Shown: positions 1 to 7,453, counted from the stretch's first letter. The stretch is 25,656 bases of DNA from a bacterium (GCA_019424865.1 JAHYYS010000037.1:1-25656); one strand, 5' to 3'. The notes: generated by a model from the letters alone, not told the origin. Translations and numbers: made by a program.

Positions 1-194
1 CGGGTGACGGTGATCAGGCTGCCGTGGCCCTCCCGGGCCTCGTCGATGGCGTTGGACATAATTTCAAAGACGGCGTGCTCACAGCCATCCAGCCCATCGG
101 AGCCGAAGATGACGCCCGGGCGCTTGCGCACCCGGTCGGCCCCCTTCAGGGCGGAGATGGATTGATTGCCGTAGCCGGTTTTCTTTTGAGCCAT
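1..194 (-). CDS. Type IIA DNA topoisomerase subunit B (GyrB/ParE family), N-terminal part, cut by window edge
   Basis: Only the first ~65 codons are present; the rest lies left of the window. The start ATG at 194 is preceded by a GAGGAAGA ribosome binding site. The visible protein runs from a short basic N-terminus into VRKRPGVIFGSDGLDG and then FEIMSNAIDEAREG. This is the beginning of the GHKL ATPase domain, and the N-A-I-D-E stretch holds the Mg-ATP-binding Asn and the catalytic Glu region. The enzyme would use ATP to pass DNA through a double-strand break with its GyrA/ParC partner. The RPGVIFGSDG form, instead of the RPGMYIGST of standard GyrB, is what I associate with the second GyrB/ParE-like protein of Clostridia. 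The gyrase versus topoisomerase IV assignment is therefore left open. The family call is confident and the subtype is not. Confidence 0.85.
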   Translation of the reverse strand, partial: MAQKKTGYGNQSISALKGADRVRKRPGVIFGSDGLDGCEHAVFEIMSNAIDEAREGHGSLITVT

Positions 195-286
195 GTTGAT
201 TCTTCCTCGCATTCACAGGGTAGCCGAAGCGGCGGATCCGCTGACTGCAGCGGGCCCGCCGGGAACAGCGCTATTTTCACATGTTA

Positions 287-316
287 ATCATATCAAATCC
301 GGGGCCAATAAGTCAA
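287..316 (-). promoter_or_regulatory. Sigma-A-type promoter of the topoisomerase B gene
   Basis: On the minus strand TTGACT (311-316) lies 18 bp from TATGAT (287-292), each 5/6 to consensus. It is oriented toward the ATG at 194, giving a leader of about 85 nt. The leader contains GC-rich palindromes around GGATCC. Confidence 0.7.
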
Positions 317-388
317 GGGAGCTGCCGGAGACAGAAAGGCCCCGCGGGCGGCGGAACTCCCTGCGGGAGAGCTTCAGAGCAAGCAGAA

Positions 389-418
389 CCCCGCCGCGGT
401 CTATGGTCCGCGGCGGGG
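389..418 (-). terminator. Hairpin terminator downstream of cstA
   Basis: A perfect 11-bp stem, CCCCGCCGCGG (389-399) with CCGCGGCGGGG (408-418), encloses an 8-nt loop. It lies 35 nt past the cstA stop. The U-run on the minus strand is weak (TTCTGCTT), so termination may be incomplete. It also separates cstA from the topoisomerase promoter. Confidence 0.6.
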
Positions 419-453
419 CAGTCAGGCAGATGAAGTTGGTATCCGCTTGTTCC

Positions 454-1923
454 TTAGCGGGACAGGCGGGCAGCGCGCTTCTTGCCGTACCAGATGATTA
501 CAACGGCGTAGAGCGCAGCCAGGATAATACCGGCGGCATAGGCCACAGGCCAGGACTGGCCCAGGCCGATCCTCGCGTTGGTGATGTAGGAGACGCAGAT
601 AAAGGCATAGAACACGCCGGGAATCAGGGGCACCCAGCAGTACTTGCTCTTTCCGTTTTCAAACATCCAGATGGTAATGGCCAGGAACGCGAACAGGGAC
701 AGGGCCTGATTGGACCAGGCGAAGTAGCGCCACAGGGTATTGAAGCCGTTGACGTCCAGCTTGGCCCACACGATGATGGCGGCCACCAGAGCGAACACGG
801 GGGCAGCCAGAGCCAGGCGCTTGCCGTTGGTGGACTGATTCAGGTGGAAGGACTCGGACAGGGTCAGGCGCAGGGCACGCAGGGCGGTGTCGCCGGAGGT
901 GATGGGCAGGACGATAACACCCAGCAGAGCAATGATGCCGCCCACAGGGCCCAGGATATCCTTGCACACCACGCCGATGGTGTCGGTAGCCAGATTGGCG
1001 TCGGCAGCCTGCAGGCCCAGGTTGTACACGCCCATGGCGCCGGCAGCCCACACCATGGCAATGAAGCCCTCCAGGGTCATCATGAAATAGAAGGTGGTGC
1101 GGCCCTGGCGCTCGCTCTTCATGGTGCGGGAAATAATCGCGGTCTGAGTGGAGTGGAAGCCGGACAGGATGCCGCAGGCCACCGTCACGAAGAAGACGGG
1201 CAGGAAGTGCATCTCAGAGAAATATCCGCCGTAATCGAACAGCGGGGTGCTCCAGGCGTCCCACACGTTCAGCAGGGGATAGCCGTGGGCAAAGATGCCG
1301 ATGAACACGCCCACCGCGGAGAACATCAGAATCGCACCGAAAATGGGGTAGATGCGTCCGATGATGGCGTCGATGGGGAACACAGTGGCGATGAGATAGT
1401 ACAGGAAAATCACGCCGTAGATCACCCAGGTGGAGACCTCATCCGCAGCCCCGGAGAAGCCGAACACCTGCTTGGCGGCGATGTCGCCGGGGGTGTAGAC
1501 AAACACGGCGCCCACCAGCAGCAGCAGCACGCACACAAAGATGTTGTAGAAGGTAAAGATGCCCTTGTTGGAGTACTTGCGGATCATCTCGGGCATCTGG
1601 GTGCCGCCGTCGCGCAGGCAGATCATGCCGGAGAAATAATCGTGCATGGCGCCGCCGATGACGTTGCCGATGGGGATGGTAATAAACGCAATGGGGCCAA
1701 ACAGGATGCCCTGAATGGGGCCCAGGATGGGGCCGGTGCCGGCGATGTTCAGCAGGTTAATCAGGCTGTTCTTCCAGCACCGCATGGGCACATAGTCCAC
1801 GCCGTCCTGCTTGGCGTACGCCGGAGTAGACCGGTCATCGGGGCCAAAAACCTTCTCACAGAACTTGCTGTACAGAAAAGCTCCCCCAAACAGGATGACC
1901 AGGCCAATGAGGAAAGTTTCCAT
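454..1923 (-). CDS. cstA: CstA-family carbon starvation / pyruvate-type transporter
   Basis: This is a 489-residue polytopic inner-membrane protein of the CstA family, whose studied members carry pyruvate or peptides during carbon limitation. The N-terminal segment METFLIGLVILFGG is a membrane helix. The family signature NIAGTGPILGPIQG follows at about residues 60-75, then a conserved GGAMHDYFSGM loop, then many hydrophobic helices through to a basic C-terminus. The length fits the short Firmicutes form; E. coli CstA is about 700 residues. The ATG at 1923 was chosen because AAAGGAG sits just upstream and the first membrane helix begins there; the frame stays open further upstream but that part is leader. 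The gene is monocistronic, with its own promoter (2288-2316) and terminator (389-418). No adjacent LytS/LytR-type pyruvate-sensing pair is present in the window. The substrate is not determined from sequence. Confidence 0.9.
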   Translation of the reverse strand: METFLIGLVILFGGAFLYSKFCEKVFGPDDRSTPAYAKQDGVDYVPMRCWKNSLINLLNIAGTGPILGPIQGILFGPIAFITIPIGNVIGGAMHDYFSGMICLRDGGTQMPEMIRKYSNKGIFTFYNIFVCVLLLLVGAVFVYTPGDIAAKQVFGFSGAADEVSTWVIYGVIFLYYLIATVFPIDAIIGRIYPIFGAILMFSAVGVFIGIFAHGYPLLNVWDAWSTPLFDYGGYFSEMHFLPVFFVTVACGILSGFHSTQTAIISRTMKSERQGRTTFYFMMTLEGFIAMVWAAGAMGVYNLGLQAADANLATDTIGVVCKDILGPVGGIIALLGVIVLPITSGDTALRALRLTLSESFHLNQSTNGKRLALAAPVFALVAAIIVWAKLDVNGFNTLWRYFAWSNQALSLFAFLAITIWMFENGKSKYCWVPLIPGVFYAFICVSYITNARIGLGQSWPVAYAAGIILAALYAVVIIWYGKKRAARLSR

Positions 1924-2281
1924 AAACACACACTCCTTTTTTCTGTTACCCCTCGTATACGGAGCGCGTCCGAACACGCCGGCAGGTCCTGCCTCTCCGG
2001 CAGCCGCCATAGATTCGGCTTGGGAATGGAGACGGCGGGGATCCGCCCACTCCAGGAAAAGGCCGGGGAATCTCCCCGGATCGCCAAGCATATTCGGGCT
2101 TGGCTGTGCCGCGCTTTCGGCCCGCACAGGCGGCCGGAGCACAGCGCAGTCTGCGCCGCGGGACAGCGGATCCATTCCGCCGTCCGGCTGGGGCGCCGGT
2201 TCCTTTTTATCCGGCCGATGGCCAAACAGCCGGACAAAAAAGAGATTGAAAATGACCGAAAAAGTCCGTTCATTTTCCAGC
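1924..2281 (-). promoter_or_regulatory. Long structured 5' leader of cstA
   Basis: The predicted start of transcription (~2281) is 358 nt before the cstA ATG. The leader holds several inverted repeats. GTCCGGCTG (2182-2190) pairs with CAGCCGGAC (2227-2235). CCGGGGA (2063-2069) pairs with TCCCCGG (2073-2079) and is followed on the minus strand by CC then TTTT, which resembles a weak terminator. Smaller repeats are GCGCAG/CTGCGC and GGCAGG/CCTGCC. I do not recognise a known riboswitch. The space could act as an attenuator. A 170-codon minus frame crosses it, but I treat that as a shadow. Confidence 0.4.
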
Positions 2282-2287
2282 GGGGCT

Positions 2288-2316
2288 ATTATACACGACC
2301 AGTTTCAATTTGTTAA
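2288..2316 (-). promoter_or_regulatory. Promoter of cstA (minus strand)
   Basis: TTAACA (2311-2316), a 17-bp spacer and a perfect TATAAT (2288-2293) read toward cstA. The -35 box overlaps that of the plus-strand promoter at 2313-2341, so the two probably compete for polymerase or share a regulator. Confidence 0.75.
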
Positions 2317-2341
2317 GAGGCTTTTTACAATTATGTATAAT
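2313..2341 (+). promoter_or_regulatory. Divergent plus-strand promoter overlapping the cstA -35
   Basis: TTAAGA (2313-2318), a 17-bp spacer and a perfect TATAAT (2336-2341) read rightward. Transcription would start near 2348. The -35 boxes of the two divergent promoters share positions 2313-2316. Confidence 0.65.
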
Positions 2342-2347
2342 TTGTGA

Positions 2348-2441
2348 ATAAATTCGTCGAAATGGCAAATATCTCTGGGAAAATAGCCGTACTGCCCGCT
2401 GATTCCATCCATTTTCAGGCGGGATTATTCCCCGTTTTTTT
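2348..2441 (+). ncRNA. Candidate small RNA or attenuated leader upstream of the hypothetical gene at 2659
   Basis: A transcript from the plus promoter would meet GGCGGG...CCCGTT followed by a run of seven T (2435-2441) after about 94 nt. That arrangement is terminator-like, with a short stem of about 6 bp including two G-U pairs. The same GGCGGG (2418-2423) can instead pair with CCCGCTGA at 2395-2402. The two folds are mutually exclusive, as in attenuators. Either a ~94-nt RNA is made, or the element controls read-through into the gene at 2659. No known RNA family is recognised. Confidence 0.35.
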
Positions 2442-2658
2442 GTGCAGAATATCAAACATATGCCGGAAGACGGCTGCAGAAGCAGGCCTATACGCTGCAA
2501 TGCCTGCCGCGGGTCCAAAGCCGCTTCCTTGCCCAGGGGAGCGCCACAAGGCGGACGGGATGGCGGACAAACTGTCCCCTCCGGATGGGTGCATGTATAT
2601 TCGGGAGAAATTTGCAGAAAACTGTCTTCATGCGTATGCAGAAAGGCGTGGGAGCAGG

Positions 2659-3120
2659 ATGGAGTTTTTTCAGGTGGTAGAGCGGGGCGAGGGAATTGAG
2701 GGCGCGATTTTGAAGGGGCTGTCCCGGCGGGGCGGGCTCCGGCGCACATATGTCAGCGGCCGCCATCCGGCTCTGCTGGTGGTATCGCCCCGGGCGGCGG
2801 AGGCGGGACTGACCCTGTCGGGCACCTGCCGCACCGTGCTGCTGCCCGGGGACGCCGGCGCCGTCCTGGGTGACCTGCAGGCGGCCAGCGCGGTAAGCTA
2901 CGGCGCCTCCCCCAGGGACAGCCTGACTGTCTCCAGCCGGGAGGAGGGCCGGCTCTGGGCCGCGCTGCAGCGGGAGCTGGTCACAATAGACGGTCAGGTG
3001 GTGGAGCGGCAGGAATTTCCTGTGACCCTGTGGGATACGCGTGAGGAGCTGTCCGCGCTGGCCGTGGCCGGGGCGCTGCTGCTTCTGGGCGTACCCCCGG
3101 AGGAGCTGTCGCTCCAGTGA
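2659..3120 (+). CDS. Hypothetical protein, 153 aa
   Basis: I do not recognise the family. The protein starts MEFFQVVERGEG and looks like a compact soluble alpha/beta domain. It has hydrophobic strands (PALLVVSP, CRTVLLPGD), a SYGASPRDSLTVSS segment, and a C-terminal helix rich in Leu/Ala that ends LLLLGVPPEELSLQ. There is no signal peptide and no convincing membrane helix. The start was taken at 2659 because GGGAG precedes it and the protein character begins there. The same frame is open back to 2344 but overlaps the promoter start site and has unstructured composition. It is preceded by a long leader with a possible attenuator and followed by the 3182-3231 hairpin. Codon choice and GC at third positions match the neighbours, which supports a real gene. 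Confidence 0.6.
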   Translation: MEFFQVVERGEGIEGAILKGLSRRGGLRRTYVSGRHPALLVVSPRAAEAGLTLSGTCRTVLLPGDAGAVLGDLQAASAVSYGASPRDSLTVSSREEGRLWAALQRELVTIDGQVVERQEFPVTLWDTREELSALAVAGALLLLGVPPEELSLQ

Positions 3121-3181
3121 CCCGCAGGCAGGGGGAACCAGGCCTTTCAAGGCCGTCCGGACAGCACAAAAGCTGAGGCTG

Positions 3182-3231
3182 TCAAAAAAGTGACTTGCCA
3201 ATTGATTGCAATTGACAAGTCACTTTTTTGA
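3182..3231 (+). terminator. Strong bidirectional hairpin terminator
   Basis: TCAAAAAAGTGACTTG (3182-3197) pairs perfectly over 16 bp with CAAGTCACTTTTTTGA (3216-3231). Inside it, a second CAATTG/CAATTG stem (3199-3204, 3209-3214) closes an ATTG loop. The A and T tracts at both ends let it stop transcripts from either side. It lies 61 nt past the stop of the 2659 gene. Confidence 0.7.
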
Positions 3232-3296
3232 GAAGAGCTGCACGAAATTTTCGCCTCAATTTCTTTCGAAATTGTCGGCAAAAATTTCGCAAAAAG

Positions 3297-3331
3297 TGTC
3301 ATTTCCGAGGCACATGTCCCCGGAAATGACA
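3297..3331. repeat. Inverted repeat, 11-bp stem
   Basis: TGTCATTTCCG (3297-3307) pairs with CGGAAATGACA (3321-3331) around a 13-nt loop. It is flanked by AAATTT words. The role is unknown; it is one of a series of palindromes in this gap. Confidence 0.5.
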
Positions 3332-3344
3332 AAATTTCATTTTA

Positions 3345-3390
3345 TTCCGTCGTCTGCGGACGACGGAACTCCTTGCAGGAGGGCTTTTTT
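3345..3390 (+). terminator. UNCG-type tetraloop hairpin followed by a small stem and T-run
   Basis: TTCCGTCGTC (3345-3354) and GACGACGGAA (3359-3368) form a perfect 10-bp stem capped by TGCG, which fits the very stable UNCG tetraloop pattern. It is followed directly by CTCCT/AGGAG (3369-3373, 3377-3381) and then TTTTTT (3385-3390). Together they read as a second plus-strand terminator. Confidence 0.45.
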
Positions 3391-3402
3391 GACAAGCTGA
3401 AA

Positions 3403-3435
3403 AGCTGGGGCAGCTGCGTTGCAGCTGCCCCAGCT
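3403..3435 (-). terminator. Terminator of the V-ATPase operon
   Basis: AGCTGGGGCAGCTGC (3403-3417) and GCAGCTGCCCCAGCT (3421-3435) form a perfect 15-bp stem with a 3-nt loop. On the minus strand it is followed by TTTTCAGCTTG. It begins 46 nt beyond the stop codon of the last operon gene, the D subunit. Confidence 0.75.
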
Positions 3436-3480
3436 CTAAATACACGCTCCGCCGCAGAAGCGGCGCGGACGGGCTCTCCC

Positions 3481-4194
3481 CTATATCTCCTGGGAATCCT
3501 CTTCCGGGGCGCCGAACACTCTGACGGCCCGGGCGTCCTCAGCCCGCCGGTCCTCGATGGCCTCCTTCAGAAGCATATCCTTCACCTTCATCAGCCGGAT
3601 GGTATTGGCCCGCTCATTTTCATCCAGCTTCATGGAGATATATTTGATATTTTCCTGCATCTGGGGTATTTTGACATACTCCAGCGCGTTGACCCGGCGG
3701 CGGGTCTTCTCGATCTCCTCCGCCAGCAGCTGGGAGGTCTTCTCCACCTCCGCCAGCTTCAGCATATCCTGAAACACCTGGGACATGGCGTCCACGGCGT
3801 CATCCAGCTCGCCGCTGGTCTGGGCAAAGCCATAGGGATAGAGTTCGCCTCCGCTCTGCCCCGTGGTGCGGAAATGGTACTGGGGCACATCCACTGACAT
3901 GACATTCTGAAAGGTCATATCCAGCTCCACCCGCTGTTTGGGGCAGAGGAGAGCCTGCTCCAGCATCTCCGGGGACATCAGTGCGGCGGCCACCGTGAAG
4001 GAACCGTGGGCCTTCATCAGCCCCTCCTCCACCCGGCGGCGCAGCGCCCGGTTCTCCCGGACCACCTCCATAAACTGTTTCATCAGCTCGTCCCGCTTAT
4101 CCTTCAGCAGCTTGTGGCCCCGCTGGGCGGTTTTCAGCCGGCCCTTCAGCCGGGTGAGCTCCATTCGGGTGGGATTGATCGTCGTACTGGGCAA
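3481..4194 (-). CDS. ntpD: V-type ATP synthase subunit D (central rotor shaft)
   Basis: Subunit D is the coiled-coil central shaft that turns inside the A3B3 head and couples ATP hydrolysis to the membrane rotor. The N-terminal motif PSTTINPTRMELTRLKGRL and the following TAQRGHKLLKDKRDEL are the family hallmark, and both ends are long charged helices. The protein has 237 residues, somewhat longer than the usual ~210. The extra length is a charged C-terminal tail (RRAEDARAVRVFGAPEED). The start is TTG at 4194, fixed by an AAAGAGGTGA ribosome binding site seven bases upstream and by the position of the NPTRMEL motif; no ATG is suitably placed. It is the last gene of the operon, 63 nt after subunit B and just before the 3403-3435 terminator. 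Confidence 0.95.
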   Translation of the reverse strand: MPSTTINPTRMELTRLKGRLKTAQRGHKLLKDKRDELMKQFMEVVRENRALRRRVEEGLMKAHGSFTVAAALMSPEMLEQALLCPKQRVELDMTFQNVMSVDVPQYHFRTTGQSGGELYPYGFAQTSGELDDAVDAMSQVFQDMLKLAEVEKTSQLLAEEIEKTRRRVNALEYVKIPQMQENIKYISMKLDENERANTIRLMKVKDMLLKEAIEDRRAEDARAVRVFGAPEEDSQEI

Positions 4195-4257
4195 TTGGGT
4201 TCACCTCTTTCACATGAGACAGCCTGCGGCACAGGCAGGGGCGGAAATGAGCCGCCC

Positions 4258-5631
4258 CTACTTTTTGGGCAGATACTTGTCGATCAGCTCCGGCTTGATG
4301 CGCTTGAGCTCCGACCGCGGCAGGATGCTCAGCAGCTCCCAGCCCAGGTCCAGCGTCTCCTGGATGGAACGGTTCTCCTCTGCGCCCTGGGCCACGTACC
4401 GCTTTTCAAACTCGTCGGCAAACTTGGCATAGAGCAGGTCGGTGGGACTCAGCGCCGCCTCGCCCAAAATGGACATCAGCTCCTTGTTCTCCTTGCCGGT
4501 GGCATAGGCGGCGAAGAGCTGGTTCATGGTTCCCGAGTGGTCCTCCCGGGTCTTGCCTTCGCCGATGCCCTTGTCCTTCAGACGGGACAGGGAGGGCAGC
4601 ACGTCCACCGGGGGATTGATGCCTTTGCGGTACAGCTCCCGGGACAGGATGATCTGCCCCTCGGTGATATAGCCGGTCAGGTCGGGGATGGGGTGGGTCT
4701 TGTCGTCCTCGGGCATGGTCAGGATGGGGATCAGGGTGATGGAGCCCTCCTTGCCCAGCTGGCGGCCCGCCCGCTCGTAGATGGTGGCCAGGTTGGTGTA
4801 CAGGTAGCCCGGATAGCCCCGGCGGCCGGGGACCTCCTTCTTGGCGGCGGAGATCTCCCGCAGCGCCTCGGCATAGTTGGTGATGTCGGTCATAATGACC
4901 AGCACGTGCATGCCCTTTTCAAAGGCCAGGTACTCCGCCGCCGTCAGCGCCATACGGGGGGTGGCAATACGCTCCACCGCCGGGTCGTTGGCCAGATTGG
5001 TGAACAGCACCGTGCGGTCGATGGCTCCGGTGCGCCGGAATTCCTGGACAAAGAACTCCGACTCCTCAAAGGTGATGCCAATGGCGGCAAAGACCACCGC
5101 AAAGTTGCTGTCCCCGTCCAGCACCTTGGCCTGACGGGCAATCTGGGCGGCCAGGGCCGCGTGGGGCAGGCCGGAGCCGGAGAAGATGGGCAGCTTCTGT
5201 CCCCGGACCAGGGTATTCAGTCCGTCGATGGTGGAGATGCCCGTCTGGATAAACTCGTTGGGGTAGTCCCGGGCGGCAGGGTTCATGGCCAGGCCGTTGA
5301 TGTCCCGGTACTCGTCGGCCAGAATGGCGGGGCCGCCGTCAATGGGCCGGCCCATGCCGTTGAACACCCGGCCCAGCATGTCCATGGACACGCCCAGCTG
5401 CAGGGGATGTCCCAGGAAGCGGATCCTGGACTGGGCCAGATTGATGCCGGCGGAGCTCTCAAACAGCTGGACCACGGCGGAGTCGCCGTTGACCTCCAGC
5501 ACCTGGCAGCGGCGGACCGTGCCGTCGGTGAGCTCGATCTCACCCAACTCGTCGTAGGTGACGCCCTTTACCCGCTCCACCACCATCAGCGGGCCGGAAA
5601 TCTCCTGGATGGTCTTGTATTCCCGAATCAC
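4258..5631 (-). CDS. ntpB: V-type ATP synthase subunit B (non-catalytic head subunit)
   Basis: The 457-residue regulatory subunit alternates with A in the cytoplasmic A3B3 ring. The N-terminal beta-barrel begins MIREYKTIQEISGPLMVVE. The central RecA-like fold has SGSGLPHAALAAQIARQA where catalytic subunits carry a P-loop, as expected for B. The conserved FTNLANDPAVERI, DITNYAEALREI and GRRGYPGYLYT segments follow. The C-terminus ends DKYLPKK. The length matches E. hirae NtpB (about 458). The start codon overlaps the stop of subunit A (ATGA at 5628-5631), so the two are translationally coupled, which suits their 3:3 stoichiometry. Confidence 0.96.
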   Translation of the reverse strand: MIREYKTIQEISGPLMVVERVKGVTYDELGEIELTDGTVRRCQVLEVNGDSAVVQLFESSAGINLAQSRIRFLGHPLQLGVSMDMLGRVFNGMGRPIDGGPAILADEYRDINGLAMNPAARDYPNEFIQTGISTIDGLNTLVRGQKLPIFSGSGLPHAALAAQIARQAKVLDGDSNFAVVFAAIGITFEESEFFVQEFRRTGAIDRTVLFTNLANDPAVERIATPRMALTAAEYLAFEKGMHVLVIMTDITNYAEALREISAAKKEVPGRRGYPGYLYTNLATIYERAGRQLGKEGSITLIPILTMPEDDKTHPIPDLTGYITEGQIILSRELYRKGINPPVDVLPSLSRLKDKGIGEGKTREDHSGTMNQLFAAYATGKENKELMSILGEAALSPTDLLYAKFADEFEKRYVAQGAEENRSIQETLDLGWELLSILPRSELKRIKPELIDKYLPKK

Positions 5632-7403
5632 AGCGCATCCTCTCCCTTCTCGGCGACAGCAGCGATCTCCCGCTCCATCTCCTCGGCCAGCTGGTCATAG
5701 ACCGTCTGGTACTGGTCGGCCGGCACCGACTTGGCCCGGCCAATCCCCTCCCGGGCGGGAATCTGGAACAGCTCCGCCAGGGCCCCGCCCTTGTCGGCGG
5801 CCCCGCGGCACTCCTGGTCATAGCGGCGGATCAGGGCCAGCAGCCGGGCCTGACGGTCATACTCGGAGTAGGAGTCGATGTCCACAAAGGAGTTCTGCTG
5901 CAAAAAGTCCTCCCGAATCATCCGGGCGGTCTCCAGGGTAATCTGGTCCTTGGGGGACAGGGAGTCCTTGCCCACCAGCTGGACGATCTCGTTCAGGCTG
6001 GCCTCCTCCTGAAGAACGGCCATGGCCCACTCCCGGTTGATCAGGAAGTCCTTGCCCAGATGCTCGTCGTACCAGGGCTTCAGGGAGTCCAGGTACAGGG
6101 AGTAGGAGTTGAGCCAGTTGATAGCCGGGAAGTGCCGGCGGTAGGCCAGGGAGGAATCCAGGGCCCAGAAGACCTTGACGATGCGCATGGTGGCCTGGGA
6201 GACCGGCTCGGACAGGTCGCCGCCGGGAGGCGACACGGCGCCCACCGCGGTGAGGGAGCCCCGGCGGTCCTCGTCAGAGCCCAGACAGGTCACCGAGCCG
6301 GCCCGCTCGTAGAACTGGGCCAGACGGGAGGACAGGTAGGCGGGGTAGCCCTCCTCGCCGGGCATCTCCTCCAGACGGCCGGACATCTCACGCAGGGCCT
6401 CCGCCCAGCGGGAGGTGGAGTCGGCGATAACCGCCACGGCATAGCCCATGTCCCGGAAGTACTCGGCAATGGTGATGCCGGTATAGATGGAGGCCTCGCG
6501 GGCGGCCACGGGCATGTCGGAGGTGTTGGCGATCAGCACGGTGCGCTTCATCAGGGACTCGCCTGTGCGGGGGTCCACCAGCTCCGGGAACTCCCGCAGC
6601 ACGTCGGTCATCTCGTTGCCGCGCTCGCCGCAGCCGATGTAGACCACCAGATCCACGTCCGACCACTTGGCCAGGGCGTGCTGCATCACCGTCTTGCCCG
6701 AGCCGAAGGGGCCGGGAATGGCCGCCGTGCCGCCCTTGGCCACCGGGAAAAAGGTATCCACAATGCGCTGGCCCGACTGCAGCGGCACCACGGGGGGGTG
6801 CTTGCGCTTATAGGGCCGGCCCACACGGACGGGCCACTTCTGCATCATGGACAGCTCCACCTGAGCGCCGTCCTCCCGCTCCAGCACAGCCACCGTCTGC
6901 GTGACCGTGAAGGCTCCGGACTGGATGGAGACAATTTTGCCCTTCATGGTGGGGGGAATCATAATCTTGTGGAGGATAGAGGGGGTCTCCTGCACGGTGC
7001 CGATGATGTCGCCGCCGGTGACCTGGGTGCCGGGCTGGACCACAGCAGTGAAGTCCCACTTCCTGTTCCGATCCAGGGCGGGCACCTCCACGCCCCGGGG
7101 CAGGTTGTTGCTCCCGGTTTTCTCCCGGATCACCTCCAGGGGGCGCTGGATGCCGTCGTAAATATTTTCAATCAGGCCGGGGCCCAGCTCCACCGACAGA
7201 GGGGAGCCGGTGGTAACCACCTCGGCCCCGGGGCCCAGGCCGGAGGTCTCCTCATAGACCTGGATGGAGGCCGAATCGCCGCTCATATTCAGGATCTCGC
7301 CGATGAGGCGCTGTTCTCCCACGCGGACCACGTCGGCCATATTGGCCTCCTCCATCCCGGTGGCCACCACCAGAGGGCCGGAGACCTTGACGATCTTTCC
7401 CAT
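5628..7403 (-). CDS. ntpA: V-type ATP synthase subunit A (catalytic)
   Basis: The 591-residue catalytic subunit hydrolyses or makes ATP at the A/B interfaces. It begins MGKIVKVSGPLVVA (barrel domain). It then shows the non-homologous insert region typical of A subunits (about residues 110-190), the Walker A motif GPFGSGKT at residues 231-238, GCGERGNEMTDVL with the catalytic Glu region, and DSTSRWAEALREMSGRLEEMPGEEGYPAYL. The length is normal for the family. The ATG at 7403 has AAAGGAAAGAAGG upstream. It lies 50 nt after the acetyltransferase gene and overlaps subunit B by four bases. No key residue appears to be missing. Confidence 0.97.
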   Translation of the reverse strand: MGKIVKVSGPLVVATGMEEANMADVVRVGEQRLIGEILNMSGDSASIQVYEETSGLGPGAEVVTTGSPLSVELGPGLIENIYDGIQRPLEVIREKTGSNNLPRGVEVPALDRNRKWDFTAVVQPGTQVTGGDIIGTVQETPSILHKIMIPPTMKGKIVSIQSGAFTVTQTVAVLEREDGAQVELSMMQKWPVRVGRPYKRKHPPVVPLQSGQRIVDTFFPVAKGGTAAIPGPFGSGKTVMQHALAKWSDVDLVVYIGCGERGNEMTDVLREFPELVDPRTGESLMKRTVLIANTSDMPVAAREASIYTGITIAEYFRDMGYAVAVIADSTSRWAEALREMSGRLEEMPGEEGYPAYLSSRLAQFYERAGSVTCLGSDEDRRGSLTAVGAVSPPGGDLSEPVSQATMRIVKVFWALDSSLAYRRHFPAINWLNSYSLYLDSLKPWYDEHLGKDFLINREWAMAVLQEEASLNEIVQLVGKDSLSPKDQITLETARMIREDFLQQNSFVDIDSYSEYDRQARLLALIRRYDQECRGAADKGGALAELFQIPAREGIGRAKSVPADQYQTVYDQLAEEMEREIAAVAEKGEDAL

Positions 7404-7453
7404 AGGCTTTTACCTTCTTTCCTTTCGACTTCTCCTCGTTCCGTCCGCCGCCC

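Larger units (their letters stand above)
3121..3480. other. Gene-free, palindrome-rich convergent intergenic region
   Basis: This 360-bp stretch lies between a plus-strand gene and the minus-strand V-ATPase operon. I see no gene in it. It contains at least four separate hairpins, listed individually where strong. Its centre is AT-rich, with repeated AAATTT-type words, unlike the GC-rich flanks. Confidence 0.6.

Noticed and set aside
1761..2273. 170-codon minus frame starting just after the cstA transcription start
   Set aside because: It overlaps the cstA start in another frame, has no ribosome binding site and no family resemblance. The possibility of a short leader peptide at its beginning was considered, but nothing supports it.
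193..2316. 707-codon plus-strand frame opposite cstA
   Set aside because: It is antisense to a clear transporter gene, low-complexity in His/Gly/Gln and runs across a promoter. It is a GC-skew shadow.
2344..2658. Upstream extension of the hypothetical gene at 2659
   Set aside because: The GTG at 2344 is at the promoter start site, so it cannot carry a ribosome binding site. The composition also changes at 2659.
3373..3897. 174-codon plus frame beyond the palindromes
   Set aside because: Most of it is antisense to subunit D, and the start lies inside a terminator region.
4006..5700. 564-codon plus-strand frame opposite V-ATPase D/B
   Set aside because: Antisense shadow of subunits B and D. 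Similar long shadows opposite A, C, I, the SDR and the lipid kinase were dropped for the same reason.
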